Shown here in pieces: positions 15,822-25,398 of a stretch of DNA of 64,000 nucleotides. Made by a program: the position numbers and the translations under genes. Within the stretch, counting starts at the first letter, position 1. Each line of letters begins with the position of its first letter. The notes below the pieces were generated by a model that saw nothing but the letters and a program-made list of their open reading frames with translations, was not told the DNA's origin and searched no databases. The stretch is from Streptomyces smaragdinus (GTDB lineage: Bacteria; Actinomycetota; Actinomycetes; Streptomycetales; Streptomycetaceae), in assembly GCF_009604385.1 (NCBI RefSeq), contig NZ_WEGJ01000008.1, forward strand, positions 124,001 to 188,000. The letters are read 5' to 3'.

Positions 15822-16916
15822 ATGCGTACGATCCTTCAGGTCACGCCCTACTACCCGCCCCATCTGGGCGGGCTGGAGCGTGTGGTGGCGAACCTCGCCG
15901 AGGGGCTGGGCGCGCGCTACGACGTACGCGTCGTCACCACGGCCCTCGGCGCCCACGGCGCCGCCCGGCGCACCCGCGAGGGCCGCGTGACGGTACGCCG
16001 GCACCGCGCCGCCGAGCTCGCCCACACCGCGATCGCCCCCGGCCTGGCGCTCACCCTGCTGCGCGCGCCCCGGGGTTCGGTGCTCCATCTGCACGCCGCC
16101 CACGCCCTGTGGCCGGAGCTGGCGGCGCTGGCCGCGAAGACCCGGCGGCTGCCCCTCGTCGTGCACTTCCACCTCGACGTCGACCCCACGGGACGGCTGG
16201 GCGGGCTGCTGCCCGCGTACAAGAAGCACGTCCTCGGCCGGGTGCTGCGGTCCGCCGCCGCCGTCGTCGTGCTCACCGAGGCCCAGGCGGAGTTCGTGCG
16301 CGACCGGTACGGGACGCCTGCCCGGCGGGTGTTCGTCGTCCCCAACGGGGTGGGCGCCGAGTTCTACCGCGAGCCGCGCGAGCCGGGGCCGGGGCCGCTG
16401 CGGCTGCTGTTCGTCGGCCGGCTGAGCGCCCAGAAGAACGTCGCCCGGCTGCTGGACGCCCTGAGCCTGGTCCGGGAGCCGGTGCGGCTGCGGATCGTCG
16501 GCGACGGGGAGCTGCGGGAGGAACTCGCCGCGCGGGTGCGGCGGCTGGACCTCGGGGGCGTGGTGGAGTTCTCCGGCGCGCTGTACGGGGACGAGCTGGC
16601 GGCGGCGTACGCGGCGGCCGACGCGTTCGTGCTGCCCTCCGACAAGGAGGGGATGCCGCTGGCGGCGCTGGAGGCCATGGCGGCGGCGCTGCCCGTGGTG
16701 GCGACGGACGTTCCGGGCAACGCGGAACTGCTCGGTGACACGGGGCTGCTGGCCGGCCCCGAACCGGCCGCGCTCGCCGCCGCGATCGATTCCCTCGCCG
16801 CTGACCCCGGGCTGCGCCGGCGGCTGGCGCGGCGCAGCGCGGCGGCGGCGCCCGGCTATTCCTGGGAGGCGGTCACGGCGGCCGTCGAGCAGGTGTATGC
16901 GAAGGTCGCCGTATGA
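15822..16916 (+). CDS. Family 4 glycosyltransferase (GT-B fold)
   Basis: A 364-aa retaining glycosyltransferase. The N-terminal domain opens with TILQVTPYYPPHLGGLERVV, the acceptor-side Gly loop of GT4 enzymes. The C-terminal Rossmann domain has LLFVGRLSAQKNVARLLDAL and the donor-binding EX7E region DKEGMPLAALEAMAAALPVVATDVPGN. The start ATG at 15822 was chosen over an earlier in-frame ATG because the family motif begins immediately after it. The stop overlaps the following membrane-protein start (ATGA). It probably adds one sugar in the repeat unit at the cytoplasmic face. Confidence 0.9.
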   Translation: MRTILQVTPYYPPHLGGLERVVANLAEGLGARYDVRVVTTALGAHGAARRTREGRVTVRRHRAAELAHTAIAPGLALTLLRAPRGSVLHLHAAHALWPELAALAAKTRRLPLVVHFHLDVDPTGRLGGLLPAYKKHVLGRVLRSAAAVVVLTEAQAEFVRDRYGTPARRVFVVPNGVGAEFYREPREPGPGPLRLLFVGRLSAQKNVARLLDALSLVREPVRLRIVGDGELREELAARVRRLDLGGVVEFSGALYGDELAAAYAAADAFVLPSDKEGMPLAALEAMAAALPVVATDVPGNAELLGDTGLLAGPEPAALAAAIDSLAADPGLRRRLARRSAAAAPGYSWEAVTAAVEQVYAKVAV

Positions 16917-19300
16917 CGGTCCCCACGCTGCTCCGAGGGCGTTACGGGATGCTGGTGAGCATCCCGGTGGCCCTGCTGCTCCAGCTCTGGCCCGGCGGGC
17001 ACTGGCTGCCGCTCGCCGTGAGCGGGCTGTGGCTGCTGATCGGGGCCCCCGCGGTGCTGTGGCGGGCGGTGGCGTTCCGCGCCGTCTCCTCGCCCGGGGC
17101 CGCGTTCCTGGTCGCGGTGGGCCTGACCGTGCTCACGGACATGGTCGTGGCGCTGACGGTCAACTTCGCGCTGCCGCTCGCCGGGGTGGAACGGCCGCTG
17201 GAGCGGGACGTGCTGGCGTGCGCGAGCGCCATGGTGCTGCTGGTGCTGGGGGCGCTGGCGCCGGACGACATGCCGCCGTGGCGGTCCGGGGGGCGGATCG
17301 CCGGGCTGGTGCCCGTCGGGGTGCTCTGTGCGGTGGCGCTGACGCTGTCCGTCGCGGGACCGGTGCGGCTGAACAACGGGCTGGGCGGGGCGGTCAGTGT
17401 CTTCGCGCTGGTGGTCGTCGCGGCGCTGCTGGTGCTGCTGATGGTGCGGCGGGAACGCTACCGGGACGGTGTGGTGGAGCTGGGGCTGTACGCCTCGGCC
17501 GCCTCGCTGCTGCTGCTGACGTCGCTGCGCGGCTGGTACATCACCGGGCACGACATCCAGCGCGAGTACCTGTTCTTCCGGCTGACGCTCGGCGGCTCGT
17601 ACTGGGACATCTCCGCCTACAACGACCCGTACAACGCCTGTCTCAGCGTGATCATGCTGCCGATCAGCCTGGTGCGGATGACGGGCATACCCGACTTCTA
17701 CGTCTTCAAGGCCGTCCTGCCGCTGCTGTTCGCGCTGACGCCTGTGCTGGTGCACCGGTCGGTGCGGCATGTGGCGCCGAAGTTCGTGGCGCTGCTGTCG
17801 GCCGTCTTCTTCATGGTGTTCCCCACGTTCTTCACCGACATGGCGTTCCTGGGGCGGCAGGAGATGGCCTTCCTGCTGCTGGGCTGCGCGATGGTCGTCC
17901 TCACCGACACCGCCCGCCCGATGCGCCTGCGCCGGATCCTGTTCACCGTGCTGCTCGCCGGGATCGTCCTGGCCCACTACTCGACGACGTACGTGGTGGT
18001 GGCGACCCTCGGCATGGCCTGGGCCGTCGATCTGGTCTCCCGGGTCTTCCGCCGGGAGAAGGGGCCCCGGCGCTCCCACCGGTTCCGCACCCGGAGCTTC
18101 CTGACCTGGTGGATGGTGCTGGCGCCGGCCGTCCTCGCGCTGGTCTGGGCGGGGCCCGTCACTCATACCGGCGGTCAGCTGCGCACCACCCTCACCGAGG
18201 CGGCCGACAGCGTGCTGCACCCGGGGGGCGAGGCGGGGTCGTCCGACACCTCGTACAGCATCTTCGGCGGCACCGTGACCACGCCGGAGCAGCGGCTGGC
18301 GGAGTTCGAGCGGCTGAAGATCCGGGAGACGGCGGAGCGGCGCGCGGACGGGGAGCTGCTGCCGCTCAAGACCGTGCGGAAGTATCCGCTGGAGACGGTG
18401 GAGCCGGAGAGCCTTCCGCTGTCCGCGGCCGGGCGGATGCTCGACTCCGCGGGCGTGGACGTCGCGGCGGTGAACGCGTTCCTGCGCCAGTCGGCGGCCC
18501 AGCTGCTCCAGGTGCTGCTGCTGATCGGGCTGGTCGCGGCGGCCCTCGCCCGGCTGCGGCGCACCCGGCGTACGGGGCGCAGGGGCAAGTCCGGGACCAC
18601 GGACGAGGACAGGGCCAAGGACACGGGCAAGGCCGGCGGGCCTCGGCGCAACCGGCACCGGGTGTTCGTCCCGGAGCGGGACCAGATCACCCTGTCCGTG
18701 GCGTCCCTCGTCGTGGTCGGCCTGATGACCGTGGTGCCGCAGCTGTCCGTCGACTACGGCGTGCTGCGCGCCTTCCAGCAGGGGCTGTTCTTCTTCGCCC
18801 CCTTCGTCGCGACGGGCCTGCTCTGGCTGGCCGGCTGGCTCGGCCGCTGGGCGGCGCCGGTGACGTGCGCGCTGGTGACCGGGCTGTTCCTGGACCTCAC
18901 GGGCGTGGTGCCGAAAATGGTCGGCGGCTATCCGGCGCAGCTGCATCTGGACAATGCCGGGCGCTACTACGACAACTACTACCCGATGACCGAGGAGCGG
19001 CTGGCCGCCTACTGGCTCCAGACCCGTACCGAGAAGCAGAACCCCCGGCCCGGACTGCAGACGGAGAACTTCACCTACCGCAAGGTCCAGACCGTCTACC
19101 CGGGCGCCGCGCAGGGCAGCAACTTCCCCCTCCAGCTCAGCACCCACGAGTACGTCCTGCTGGGCAGCACCACGGTGTGGAAGGACGAGGTGACGCTCTT
19201 CTACCGCGGCGACCTCGTCACGTACCGCTATCCGACGGGCCTCCTCGACGAGACCAAGAACCTGATCTACAGCAGCGAGGGCGCGGAGATCTACCGATGA
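16913..19300 (+). CDS. Large polytopic membrane protein, DUF2206-like, candidate polymerase or lipid-linked glycosyltransferase
   Basis: A 795-aa membrane protein. About a dozen hydrophobic helices fill residues 5-420 and 520-680. Between them lies a charged region (about 440-520), and a soluble C-terminal domain of about 110 residues rich in Tyr and Asn follows. The segment WYITGHDIQREYLFFRLTLGG with the nearby SAYNDPYNACLSVIMLP is the hallmark of DUF2206 membrane proteins. The Asp and Glu in HDIQRE resemble the loop acidic residues of GT-C enzymes. In an operon that has a flippase but no obvious Wzy, this is the best candidate polymerase or GT-C transferase, which is inference. Both ends overlap neighbours by 4 bases. 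Confidence 0.8.
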   Translation: MTVPTLLRGRYGMLVSIPVALLLQLWPGGHWLPLAVSGLWLLIGAPAVLWRAVAFRAVSSPGAAFLVAVGLTVLTDMVVALTVNFALPLAGVERPLERDVLACASAMVLLVLGALAPDDMPPWRSGGRIAGLVPVGVLCAVALTLSVAGPVRLNNGLGGAVSVFALVVVAALLVLLMVRRERYRDGVVELGLYASAASLLLLTSLRGWYITGHDIQREYLFFRLTLGGSYWDISAYNDPYNACLSVIMLPISLVRMTGIPDFYVFKAVLPLLFALTPVLVHRSVRHVAPKFVALLSAVFFMVFPTFFTDMAFLGRQEMAFLLLGCAMVVLTDTARPMRLRRILFTVLLAGIVLAHYSTTYVVVATLGMAWAVDLVSRVFRREKGPRRSHRFRTRSFLTWWMVLAPAVLALVWAGPVTHTGGQLRTTLTEAADSVLHPGGEAGSSDTSYSIFGGTVTTPEQRLAEFERLKIRETAERRADGELLPLKTVRKYPLETVEPESLPLSAAGRMLDSAGVDVAAVNAFLRQSAAQLLQVLLLIGLVAAALARLRRTRRTGRRGKSGTTDEDRAKDTGKAGGPRRNRHRVFVPERDQITLSVASLVVVGLMTVVPQLSVDYGVLRAFQQGLFFFAPFVATGLLWLAGWLGRWAAPVTCALVTGLFLDLTGVVPKMVGGYPAQLHLDNAGRYYDNYYPMTEERLAAYWLQTRTEKQNPRPGLQTENFTYRKVQTVYPGAAQGSNFPLQLSTHEYVLLGSTTVWKDEVTLFYRGDLVTYRYPTGLLDETKNLIYSSEGAEIYR

Positions 19301-20424
19301 GCCATCCCGCCGGCTCCCCGCGCGTCCTGCTGGTCAGCCACTACTACCCGCCCCATCTCGGCGGCATCGAGAACGTGGTGCGCCGGGAGGCCGCCGGCCT
19401 CGCCGCCCGCGGCGCCGACGTCACCGTCCTCACCACCGGCGCGGTCACGTCCGTCACCCGCGAGGAGGGCGTCCGGGTGGTACGGATCGCCGCCTGGAAC
19501 GGCGTCGAACGCCGCACCGGGGTGCCGTTCCCGTTCCCCTCGCCCCGGCTGCTCACCGCCGCCGTGCGCCGGGCCCGTGCGGCGGACGTCGTCCACATCC
19601 ACGACTGCCTGTACCCCACGTCCTGGGCGGCGGGTCTGGCGGCTGCCGTGACCCGTACCCCCCGGGTGCTCACCCAGCACGTCGCCCTGGTCCGGCATCC
19701 CTCCGCCCTGGTCCGCGGCGTCCAGCGCGCCGTGTACGCCGTGGCGGGACGGCTGCTGCTGCGCGGCGCCCGCACCGTGGTCACCCTGAACGCGGGGGTG
19801 GCGGCGTTCGTGGCCCGGCTGGGCGCGCGCTCCCCCGTCCACCTGCCCAACGGCGTGGACACCGCCCTGTTCCGCCCGGCCGCCGACCCCGGTGAACGGC
19901 CGGCCGGGCGCCGGGAGCTGGGGCTGCCCGAGGACGGCGTGCTGGTGCTGTTCGCCGGCCGGCTGGTGCCCAAGAAGGGGTACGGGCTGCTGCTCGAGGC
20001 GTACCGGCCGGACGACGGCTACCGGCTGGTGTTCGCCGGGGACGGTGCCGCGCTCGACGGGGACGTGCACCATCTGGGCACGCTCACCCCCGAACGGCTC
20101 GCCCTCGCCTACCGGGCGTGCGACGTGTTCGCGCTGCCGTCCACGGCCGAGGGCTTCCCGCTCACCGTGCAGGAGGCCATGGCCTCCGGGCTGCCCGTCC
20201 TCACCACCGACGACCCCGGCTACGCCCCGTACCGGCTCGACGGCGACCTGGTGCGGCTCGTACCCCGGCGGCCCGACGCTCTGCGCGAGGCCCTCGCCGA
20301 GCTGGCGGGGGACGCGTCCCTGCGGGCCGGGATGGCGGCCTACTCCCGTAAGTACAGCGAGGAGCACTTCGACTGGGGGGACCATGTGACCGCCCTGCTG
20401 CGGATCTACCGGGACGCCCGGTGA
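19297..20424 (+). CDS. Family 4 glycosyltransferase
   Basis: A 375-aa GT-B enzyme. It has RVLLVSHYYPPHLGGIENVVR at the N-terminus, the mid-domain VVHIHDCLYPTSWAAG segment, LLFAGRLVPKKGYGLLLEAY-like donor domain start (VLVLFAGRLVPKKG) and the EX7E site STAEGFPLTVQEAMASGLPVLTTDDPG. It resembles the GT4 at 15822 in its N-terminal loop, suggesting paralogous enzymes acting on related lipid-linked acceptors. It is translationally coupled to both neighbours by ATGA and GTGA overlaps. Confidence 0.9.
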   Translation: MSHPAGSPRVLLVSHYYPPHLGGIENVVRREAAGLAARGADVTVLTTGAVTSVTREEGVRVVRIAAWNGVERRTGVPFPFPSPRLLTAAVRRARAADVVHIHDCLYPTSWAAGLAAAVTRTPRVLTQHVALVRHPSALVRGVQRAVYAVAGRLLLRGARTVVTLNAGVAAFVARLGARSPVHLPNGVDTALFRPAADPGERPAGRRELGLPEDGVLVLFAGRLVPKKGYGLLLEAYRPDDGYRLVFAGDGAALDGDVHHLGTLTPERLALAYRACDVFALPSTAEGFPLTVQEAMASGLPVLTTDDPGYAPYRLDGDLVRLVPRRPDALREALAELAGDASLRAGMAAYSRKYSEEHFDWGDHVTALLRIYRDAR

Positions 20425-21860
20425 CCGGCCGCCGCGCCCGGCGCACGGACCAGGTCTACCGCAGCTCGTTCTTCGTCCTCGCCGCCACCGCCACCTCCGC
20501 CGCCCTCGGCTTCGTCTTCTGGATCGTCGTGGCCCGCTACTACGACCCCGAGACGGTGGGCCTGGCGACGTCGCTCATCTCGGCGACCGGACTGATCAGC
20601 TATCTGAGCCTGTTCGGCCTGAACAGCACCCTGATCCGCTTCCCCGCAGGCGAGGACGCCCGCAACGGCCAGCTCACCCTGGCCACGGCCCTGGTCGCCG
20701 TGGCCGCCGTCGTCCTCGGCTGCCTGTATCTGCTGGGCATGCCCTGGTACGCGCAGAAGCTGCTGTTCGTCCGCGACGACTGGCCCAGGGCGGCGGCGTT
20801 CGTCGTCTTCTGCGCCTGCGCCGCGGGCAACCTGCTCACCAAGTCCGTCTTCGTGGGCGCCCGGATGCCGCAGGTCAACGTACTCGTCGACGGAATGCTG
20901 CAGGGCGCGGCGAAGCTGGCCCTGCCCGTCGCCCTCGTCGGCCTCGGGGCGTACGGCATCCTCGGCGCCACCGGCGGCGGTTACGCGGTCGCCTGGGCGG
21001 CGGCCGTGGCCGTGATGTACCGCCGGCTCGGCTTCCGCTTCGACTTCCGCACCCGCGGCACCCGGCTGCGCGAACACCTCGCGTTCTCCGCCGCCAGCTA
21101 CACCTCCAGCCTGCTGAACCTGCTGCCGCAGCTGGTCGTCCCGCTGATCGTGCTGCATCAGCTGGGCGCCGCCGCCGCGGGCTACTACTACGTGGCGTTC
21201 CAGATCGCCATGCTGCTCAACGCCGTGTCCTTCTCCGTCGGCGAGGCCCTCTTCGCCGAGGGCTCGTACGACCCGCACCGCTTCCCCCAGCTGCTGCGCC
21301 GCTCCGCCGGGATCATCGCGGCGGTCCAGATCCCGGCGGCGGCCGTCGTCGCGGCGGGCGGCGGACTGCTGCTGCGGATGTTCGGCGGCTCGTACGCGGA
21401 GCAGGCGCGACCCCTGCTGACGGCGTTCTGCGTGGGGGCGCTCGCCGTCGCGCTGACGACCTGGGCGAACTTCGCGCTGAAGCTCACGGGGCAGCTGCGC
21501 CAGCTGGTGTTCAACAACAGCGTGTTCTCCACGGTCACCATCGGGCTGACCGCCGGGTACGCGTCCCGGGGCCTGGTGTGGGCGGGCTGGGCGTGGACCG
21601 CCGGGAACCTGGCCTCCGGGCTGGTCGCGCTGACGGCGCTCCTGCTCCACCGGCGCCGCGGCGCCGCCATGCCCGAGGCGGCCGTCCCCGGGCAGCGCGG
21701 ACACGCCGGGCGGCGCGCGGAGTTCGAGCACTGGGAGCAGACGCTCGAGCTGCCGCGCGTGGGGCGCCGGGAGACGGCCGCGGGCACCCGCCCGCCGTGG
21801 CGGCCGCCGAGCTGGGCGATCCAGGACGACGAGAAACCGCGCCGGGGGCGACGCCGATGA
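20421..21860 (+). CDS. Polysaccharide flippase of the MOP/MATE superfamily (Wzx-like)
   Basis: A 479-aa integral membrane protein with about 12-14 helices, starting with SSFFVLAATATSAALGFVFWIVVARYY, the usual first helix of Wzx/RfbX-type lipid-linked oligosaccharide flippases. The C-terminal 60 residues (after about 415) are a soluble Arg/Glu-rich tail ending in GRRR, longer than in most Wzx proteins. The GTG start overlaps the previous GT4 stop. It should export the undecaprenyl-linked glycan made by the neighbouring enzymes, supporting a Wzx-dependent rather than ABC-dependent route. Confidence 0.88.
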   Translation: MTGRRARRTDQVYRSSFFVLAATATSAALGFVFWIVVARYYDPETVGLATSLISATGLISYLSLFGLNSTLIRFPAGEDARNGQLTLATALVAVAAVVLGCLYLLGMPWYAQKLLFVRDDWPRAAAFVVFCACAAGNLLTKSVFVGARMPQVNVLVDGMLQGAAKLALPVALVGLGAYGILGATGGGYAVAWAAAVAVMYRRLGFRFDFRTRGTRLREHLAFSAASYTSSLLNLLPQLVVPLIVLHQLGAAAAGYYYVAFQIAMLLNAVSFSVGEALFAEGSYDPHRFPQLLRRSAGIIAAVQIPAAAVVAAGGGLLLRMFGGSYAEQARPLLTAFCVGALAVALTTWANFALKLTGQLRQLVFNNSVFSTVTIGLTAGYASRGLVWAGWAWTAGNLASGLVALTALLLHRRRGAAMPEAAVPGQRGHAGRRAEFEHWEQTLELPRVGRRETAAGTRPPWRPPSWAIQDDEKPRRGRRR

Positions 21861-23011
21861 GAGTGCTGCAGATCGTCAACCTCGGCTTCGAGGCCGGGGG
21901 AGCCGAGAAGAGCGTCCGCCTGATCGCCGACGGGCTCACCGACCGCGGCCACCACGTCCACGTGATCGCCACCGACCTGCTCGCCGCGGGCCGCGACGAC
22001 GTGTTCGCCGGCGAACTCGTGCCCCACGTCACCGGCGGCCCCCTCCGCCGGCTGCTCGGCTACTTCTGGCACCGCCCCGCGTACCGGCAGGTCCGCCGGG
22101 CGGTACGGGACTTCCGGCCGGACGTGGTGCACCTGCACACCATCGGCGAGTTCAGCCCCGCGGTGCCGGCCGCGACCCGCGGCGTGCCCCGGGTGCTCAC
22201 CGTCCACGGTCCGGAGGACTGGACGCTGAACCTGCTGCGCTGGAACCTGCCGAGCGCCGTCCGCGGCGGCCGGCTCTCCGCCGCCGACCGGGCCCGCTAC
22301 TGCTACCTCCGCTTCCTGCAGCGGCCCGCGTATCTGCCGTGGATCCGCCGCCTCGACCTCGTCCTCGCCCCCAGCCGCTACTTCGCCGACGCCGTCCGCC
22401 CCGACACCGGCCGGGTGCCCGTGGCCGTCCTGCCCAACGGCATCACCCGCGACGCCGTCCCTCTGCCGGTCACCGCGCCGGACCGGGTGGTGTTCGCCGG
22501 CCGCCTGGAACCGGTCAAGGGCGTGCACGTGCTGCTGGCCGCCTTCCGCCGGGTCCTCGCCGTACATCCCGGCGCCCGGCTGACGGTGGTGGGCGACGGC
22601 TCCGACCGCCCGCGCCTGGAGGCCGCCGCGGCGGACCTGCCCGGGGTGGAGTTCCGCGGCTGGGTGGGCCCCGCGGAGGTGCGCGACTGCCTGCGGGACG
22701 CCGCCGTCGTGGCCCTGCCGTCCCTGTGGCCGGAGAACTTCCCCACCGTCGCCCTGGAAGCCCTCCAGCTGGGCCGCCCCCTGCTCGCCTCCCGGGTGGG
22801 CGGCCTCCCGGAGCTGGTCGGCGACGACAACGGCCTGCTCGTACCCCCCGGCGACACGGCCGCCCTGGCCGACGCCCTGACCGGGCTGCTCGGTGACCAG
22901 GAGCGGCTGCGGCGGCTCGGCGAGGGCTCCGCCGCCCGGGCCGGCCGCTACGACGCCGGGGTGTTCCTCGACGCGCTGGAAGCGCACTACGGAAAGGTCG
23001 CAGGCCGGTGA
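21857..23011 (+). CDS. Family 4 glycosyltransferase
   Basis: A 384-aa GT-B enzyme. The N-terminus RVLQIVNLGFEAGGAEKSVRLIA is the GGAE variant typical of GT4 enzymes. The donor domain has RVVFAGRLEPVKGVHVLLAAF and the EX7E site LWPENFPTVALEALQLGRPLLASRVGGLPE. The ATG at 21857 was chosen; the earlier in-frame start at 21578 lies inside the flippase gene. It overlaps both neighbours by 4 bases and is the third GT4 of the operon. Confidence 0.9.
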   Translation: MRVLQIVNLGFEAGGAEKSVRLIADGLTDRGHHVHVIATDLLAAGRDDVFAGELVPHVTGGPLRRLLGYFWHRPAYRQVRRAVRDFRPDVVHLHTIGEFSPAVPAATRGVPRVLTVHGPEDWTLNLLRWNLPSAVRGGRLSAADRARYCYLRFLQRPAYLPWIRRLDLVLAPSRYFADAVRPDTGRVPVAVLPNGITRDAVPLPVTAPDRVVFAGRLEPVKGVHVLLAAFRRVLAVHPGARLTVVGDGSDRPRLEAAAADLPGVEFRGWVGPAEVRDCLRDAAVVALPSLWPENFPTVALEALQLGRPLLASRVGGLPELVGDDNGLLVPPGDTAALADALTGLLGDQERLRRLGEGSAARAGRYDAGVFLDALEAHYGKVAGR

Positions 23012-25392
23012 AGGTCCTGATCGTCAACGCCTTCGACCGCGGCAACCGGGGCGACGCGGCCCTGCTGAGCGTCGCGATCCGCCAGATCCGCGAGGCATGG
23101 CCGCACGCCGAGGTCACGGTTTCGGCGTTCGAGGACCCCGCGGAACGGCCCGAGTTCGACGGCGTGCCCAACATCGGGTCCATCCGCCGGTACGTCGGCG
23201 TGGAGGACGTCCCGCGTCCGCGTCTCGTCGTACGAAAGGCCCTCGCCCTCGGCCTGGGCGCCCTCGCCGCGCTGCCCGGCGGACCCGCTGTCGTACGGGC
23301 CGTGGCCCGCCTGCTCCCCGGCGAGATGCGTACCGAGATCCGCGAACTGGCCGCCGCCGACCTCGTCGTCTCCGTGGGCGGCGGACATCTGCGCGGCAAG
23401 GACGACTTCGCCTCCGACCTCAGCATCGCCTTCCTGCTGCTCCCGCAGTGGCTGGCCCAGCGCTTCCGCGTCCCCGTCGTCCTCGCCCCGCAGTCCTTCG
23501 GCCCCTTCCCCCGCCGGGTCCAGAAGGCCATGGTCCGCAGGGTGCTCGGCGGCGCCCGTACGGTCACCGCCCGCGAGGACATCAGCCTCGACCGGCTGGC
23601 GGAGACCGGACTGGCGCCCGCCAACCTGATCCGCGGCAAGGACAGCGCCTTCGCCTTCGACTCCGCCTCCCACCGCGACTGGCGCACCGAACTCGGCATC
23701 CCCCCGGACGCCCGCCTCCTCCTGGTCACCGCCCGCGAATGGCTCGCCCGCCCGCAACAGGACCGCTACGAGGCGGGCATGGCCGCGGCGATCCGCCGGA
23801 CGCTCGAGGACGCGAACAGCCACGTCGTCCTCGTCCCCCAGGTCACCTGCGCCTTCCAGAACGACGACGACCGGATCATCAACAGACGCATCGCCGCCCT
23901 CGCCGACGACCCCCGCCTGCACGTCCTGGAGGACGACACCGTCGACCACCACGACGTGTTCGCCCTCTACCGCTCCGCCGACCTCATCCTCGGCACCCGC
24001 TTCCACTCCGTGATCTTCGGCCTGGTCGCCGGAGTCCCCTGCGCGGCCGTCGAGTACGACCACAAGACCCGCGGCATCATGGCCGACCTGGGCCTGGACG
24101 ACTGGGTCGTCGCCATGGAGGACGCCGCCCCCGACACCCTCGTCCCCCTCCTGGACCGCCTCGCCGCCGGGGCGGACGCCTACCGGAAGCGGCTGCGCGA
24201 CATCATTCCCGGATACGTCGCGGACGCCGCCGCGTTCACCGGCGTCCTGCGCGCCGGGGCCCGCACGGTGGCCATCGTCACCGCGTACTACCCGCCCAAG
24301 GTCGGCGGGGTGGAGAACTACACCGCCCGCATCGCCCGCGCAGCCGCGGCCACCGGCGATCTGCGGCCCGTCGTCATCACCACCCGCCCCGGCGTACGCA
24401 CCGTCGTCACCGAGCAGGACGGCGTACGGGTGATCCGCCTCGGCGCCTGGCTCAAGCTGTCCAACACGCCGCTGAGCCCCCTGTGGCCGCTGCAGTTGCG
24501 GTACTGGCTCCGCCGCACCGGCGCCGAGCTCGTCAACGCCCACGCCCCCGTCCCCGGCCTCGCCGACCTCGCCGCCGCCCTCCCCGGCCGCCTCCGGACC
24601 TCGGTGCTCACCTACCACGCGGGCTCGATGCGCAAGAACGCCCCGGGCAGCGGCACCGCCGACCGGATCACCGGCCTCTACGAACGGCACGTCCTGCCCC
24701 GCGTCTTCGCCCGCGCCGGCGCGCTGGTCGCCGTCAGCGAGGGCTCCCTGGCCGCCCGTCTTCCCGGCGCCGTCCAGCTCACGCCGGGCGTCGACCTGGA
24801 CCGCTTCACCCCCGGCCCGCCGCCCTCCCGGCGTCCGCGCACCCTGCTCTACGCGGGACGGCTGGACTCCACGTCCCCCTGGAAGGGCGTGGACCGCCTC
24901 CTGCGCGCCTTCGCCCGGCTGGCCGACGTGCCGGGGCTGCGGCTCAAGCTCGTCGGCGGCGGGGACGCCCTGCCGGGCCTCCTGCGGCTGGCCGGCGAAC
25001 TCGGCGTCGCGGACCGGGTGGACGCCGTGGGGGAGCTGGCGGGGGAGGAGCTGGTGGCCGCGCTGCGGGAGGCCGCCGTACTGGCGCTGCCCTCGCTGAC
25101 GGAGGCGGAGAGCTTCGGGCTGGTGCTCGTCGAGGCGATGGCCTGCGGCACCCCGGTCGTCGCCACGGAGGTGGGCGGCGTCCCGTACACCGTGGGGCAC
25201 GGTGAGGCGGGACTGCTGGTGCCGCCGGACGACCCGGACGCCCTGGCCGCCGCCTGCCGCGAGCTGCTGCTGGACGGGGACTTCGCCGACCGCATGGGCG
25301 CTGCGGGCCGGCGCCGGGCGGTGGAGCGGTACGACTGGAACGCGATCACCGACCGCTGGCTCGAGCTGCTGCGTACCCTGCCGGCGCGGTAG
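23008..25392 (+). CDS. Polysaccharide pyruvyltransferase fused to a family 4 glycosyltransferase
   Basis: A 794-aa two-domain enzyme. Residues 1-415 form a polysaccharide pyruvyltransferase (CsaB/WcaK family): KVLIVNAFDRGNRGDAALLSV at the N-terminus, SVGGGHLRGKDDFASD, APQSFGPF and the late LGTRFHSVIFGLVAGVPCAAVEYDHK motif. Residues 419-794 form a complete GT4: VAIVTAYYPPKVGGVENYTARI, LLYAGRLDSTSPWKGVDRLL and the EX7E region TEAESFGLVLVEAMACGTPVVATEVGGVP. There is no stop or frameshift between them. The enzyme probably adds a sugar and caps it with a ketal pyruvate, giving the glycan negative charge and a possible SLH-type ligand. It is the last gene of the operon. Confidence 0.9.
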   Translation: MKVLIVNAFDRGNRGDAALLSVAIRQIREAWPHAEVTVSAFEDPAERPEFDGVPNIGSIRRYVGVEDVPRPRLVVRKALALGLGALAALPGGPAVVRAVARLLPGEMRTEIRELAAADLVVSVGGGHLRGKDDFASDLSIAFLLLPQWLAQRFRVPVVLAPQSFGPFPRRVQKAMVRRVLGGARTVTAREDISLDRLAETGLAPANLIRGKDSAFAFDSASHRDWRTELGIPPDARLLLVTAREWLARPQQDRYEAGMAAAIRRTLEDANSHVVLVPQVTCAFQNDDDRIINRRIAALADDPRLHVLEDDTVDHHDVFALYRSADLILGTRFHSVIFGLVAGVPCAAVEYDHKTRGIMADLGLDDWVVAMEDAAPDTLVPLLDRLAAGADAYRKRLRDIIPGYVADAAAFTGVLRAGARTVAIVTAYYPPKVGGVENYTARIARAAAATGDLRPVVITTRPGVRTVVTEQDGVRVIRLGAWLKLSNTPLSPLWPLQLRYWLRRTGAELVNAHAPVPGLADLAAALPGRLRTSVLTYHAGSMRKNAPGSGTADRITGLYERHVLPRVFARAGALVAVSEGSLAARLPGAVQLTPGVDLDRFTPGPPPSRRPRTLLYAGRLDSTSPWKGVDRLLRAFARLADVPGLRLKLVGGGDALPGLLRLAGELGVADRVDAVGELAGEELVAALREAAVLALPSLTEAESFGLVLVEAMACGTPVVATEVGGVPYTVGHGEAGLLVPPDDPDALAAACRELLLDGDFADRMGAAGRRRAVERYDWNAITDRWLELLRTLPAR

Positions 25393-25398
25393 ACCGCC

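Noticed and set aside
16856..19147. 763-codon open frame antisense to the DUF2206-like membrane protein
   Set aside because: The forward gene has membrane helices and overlapping starts and stops with its operon; the antisense product is His/Gln/Arg-rich without a domain.
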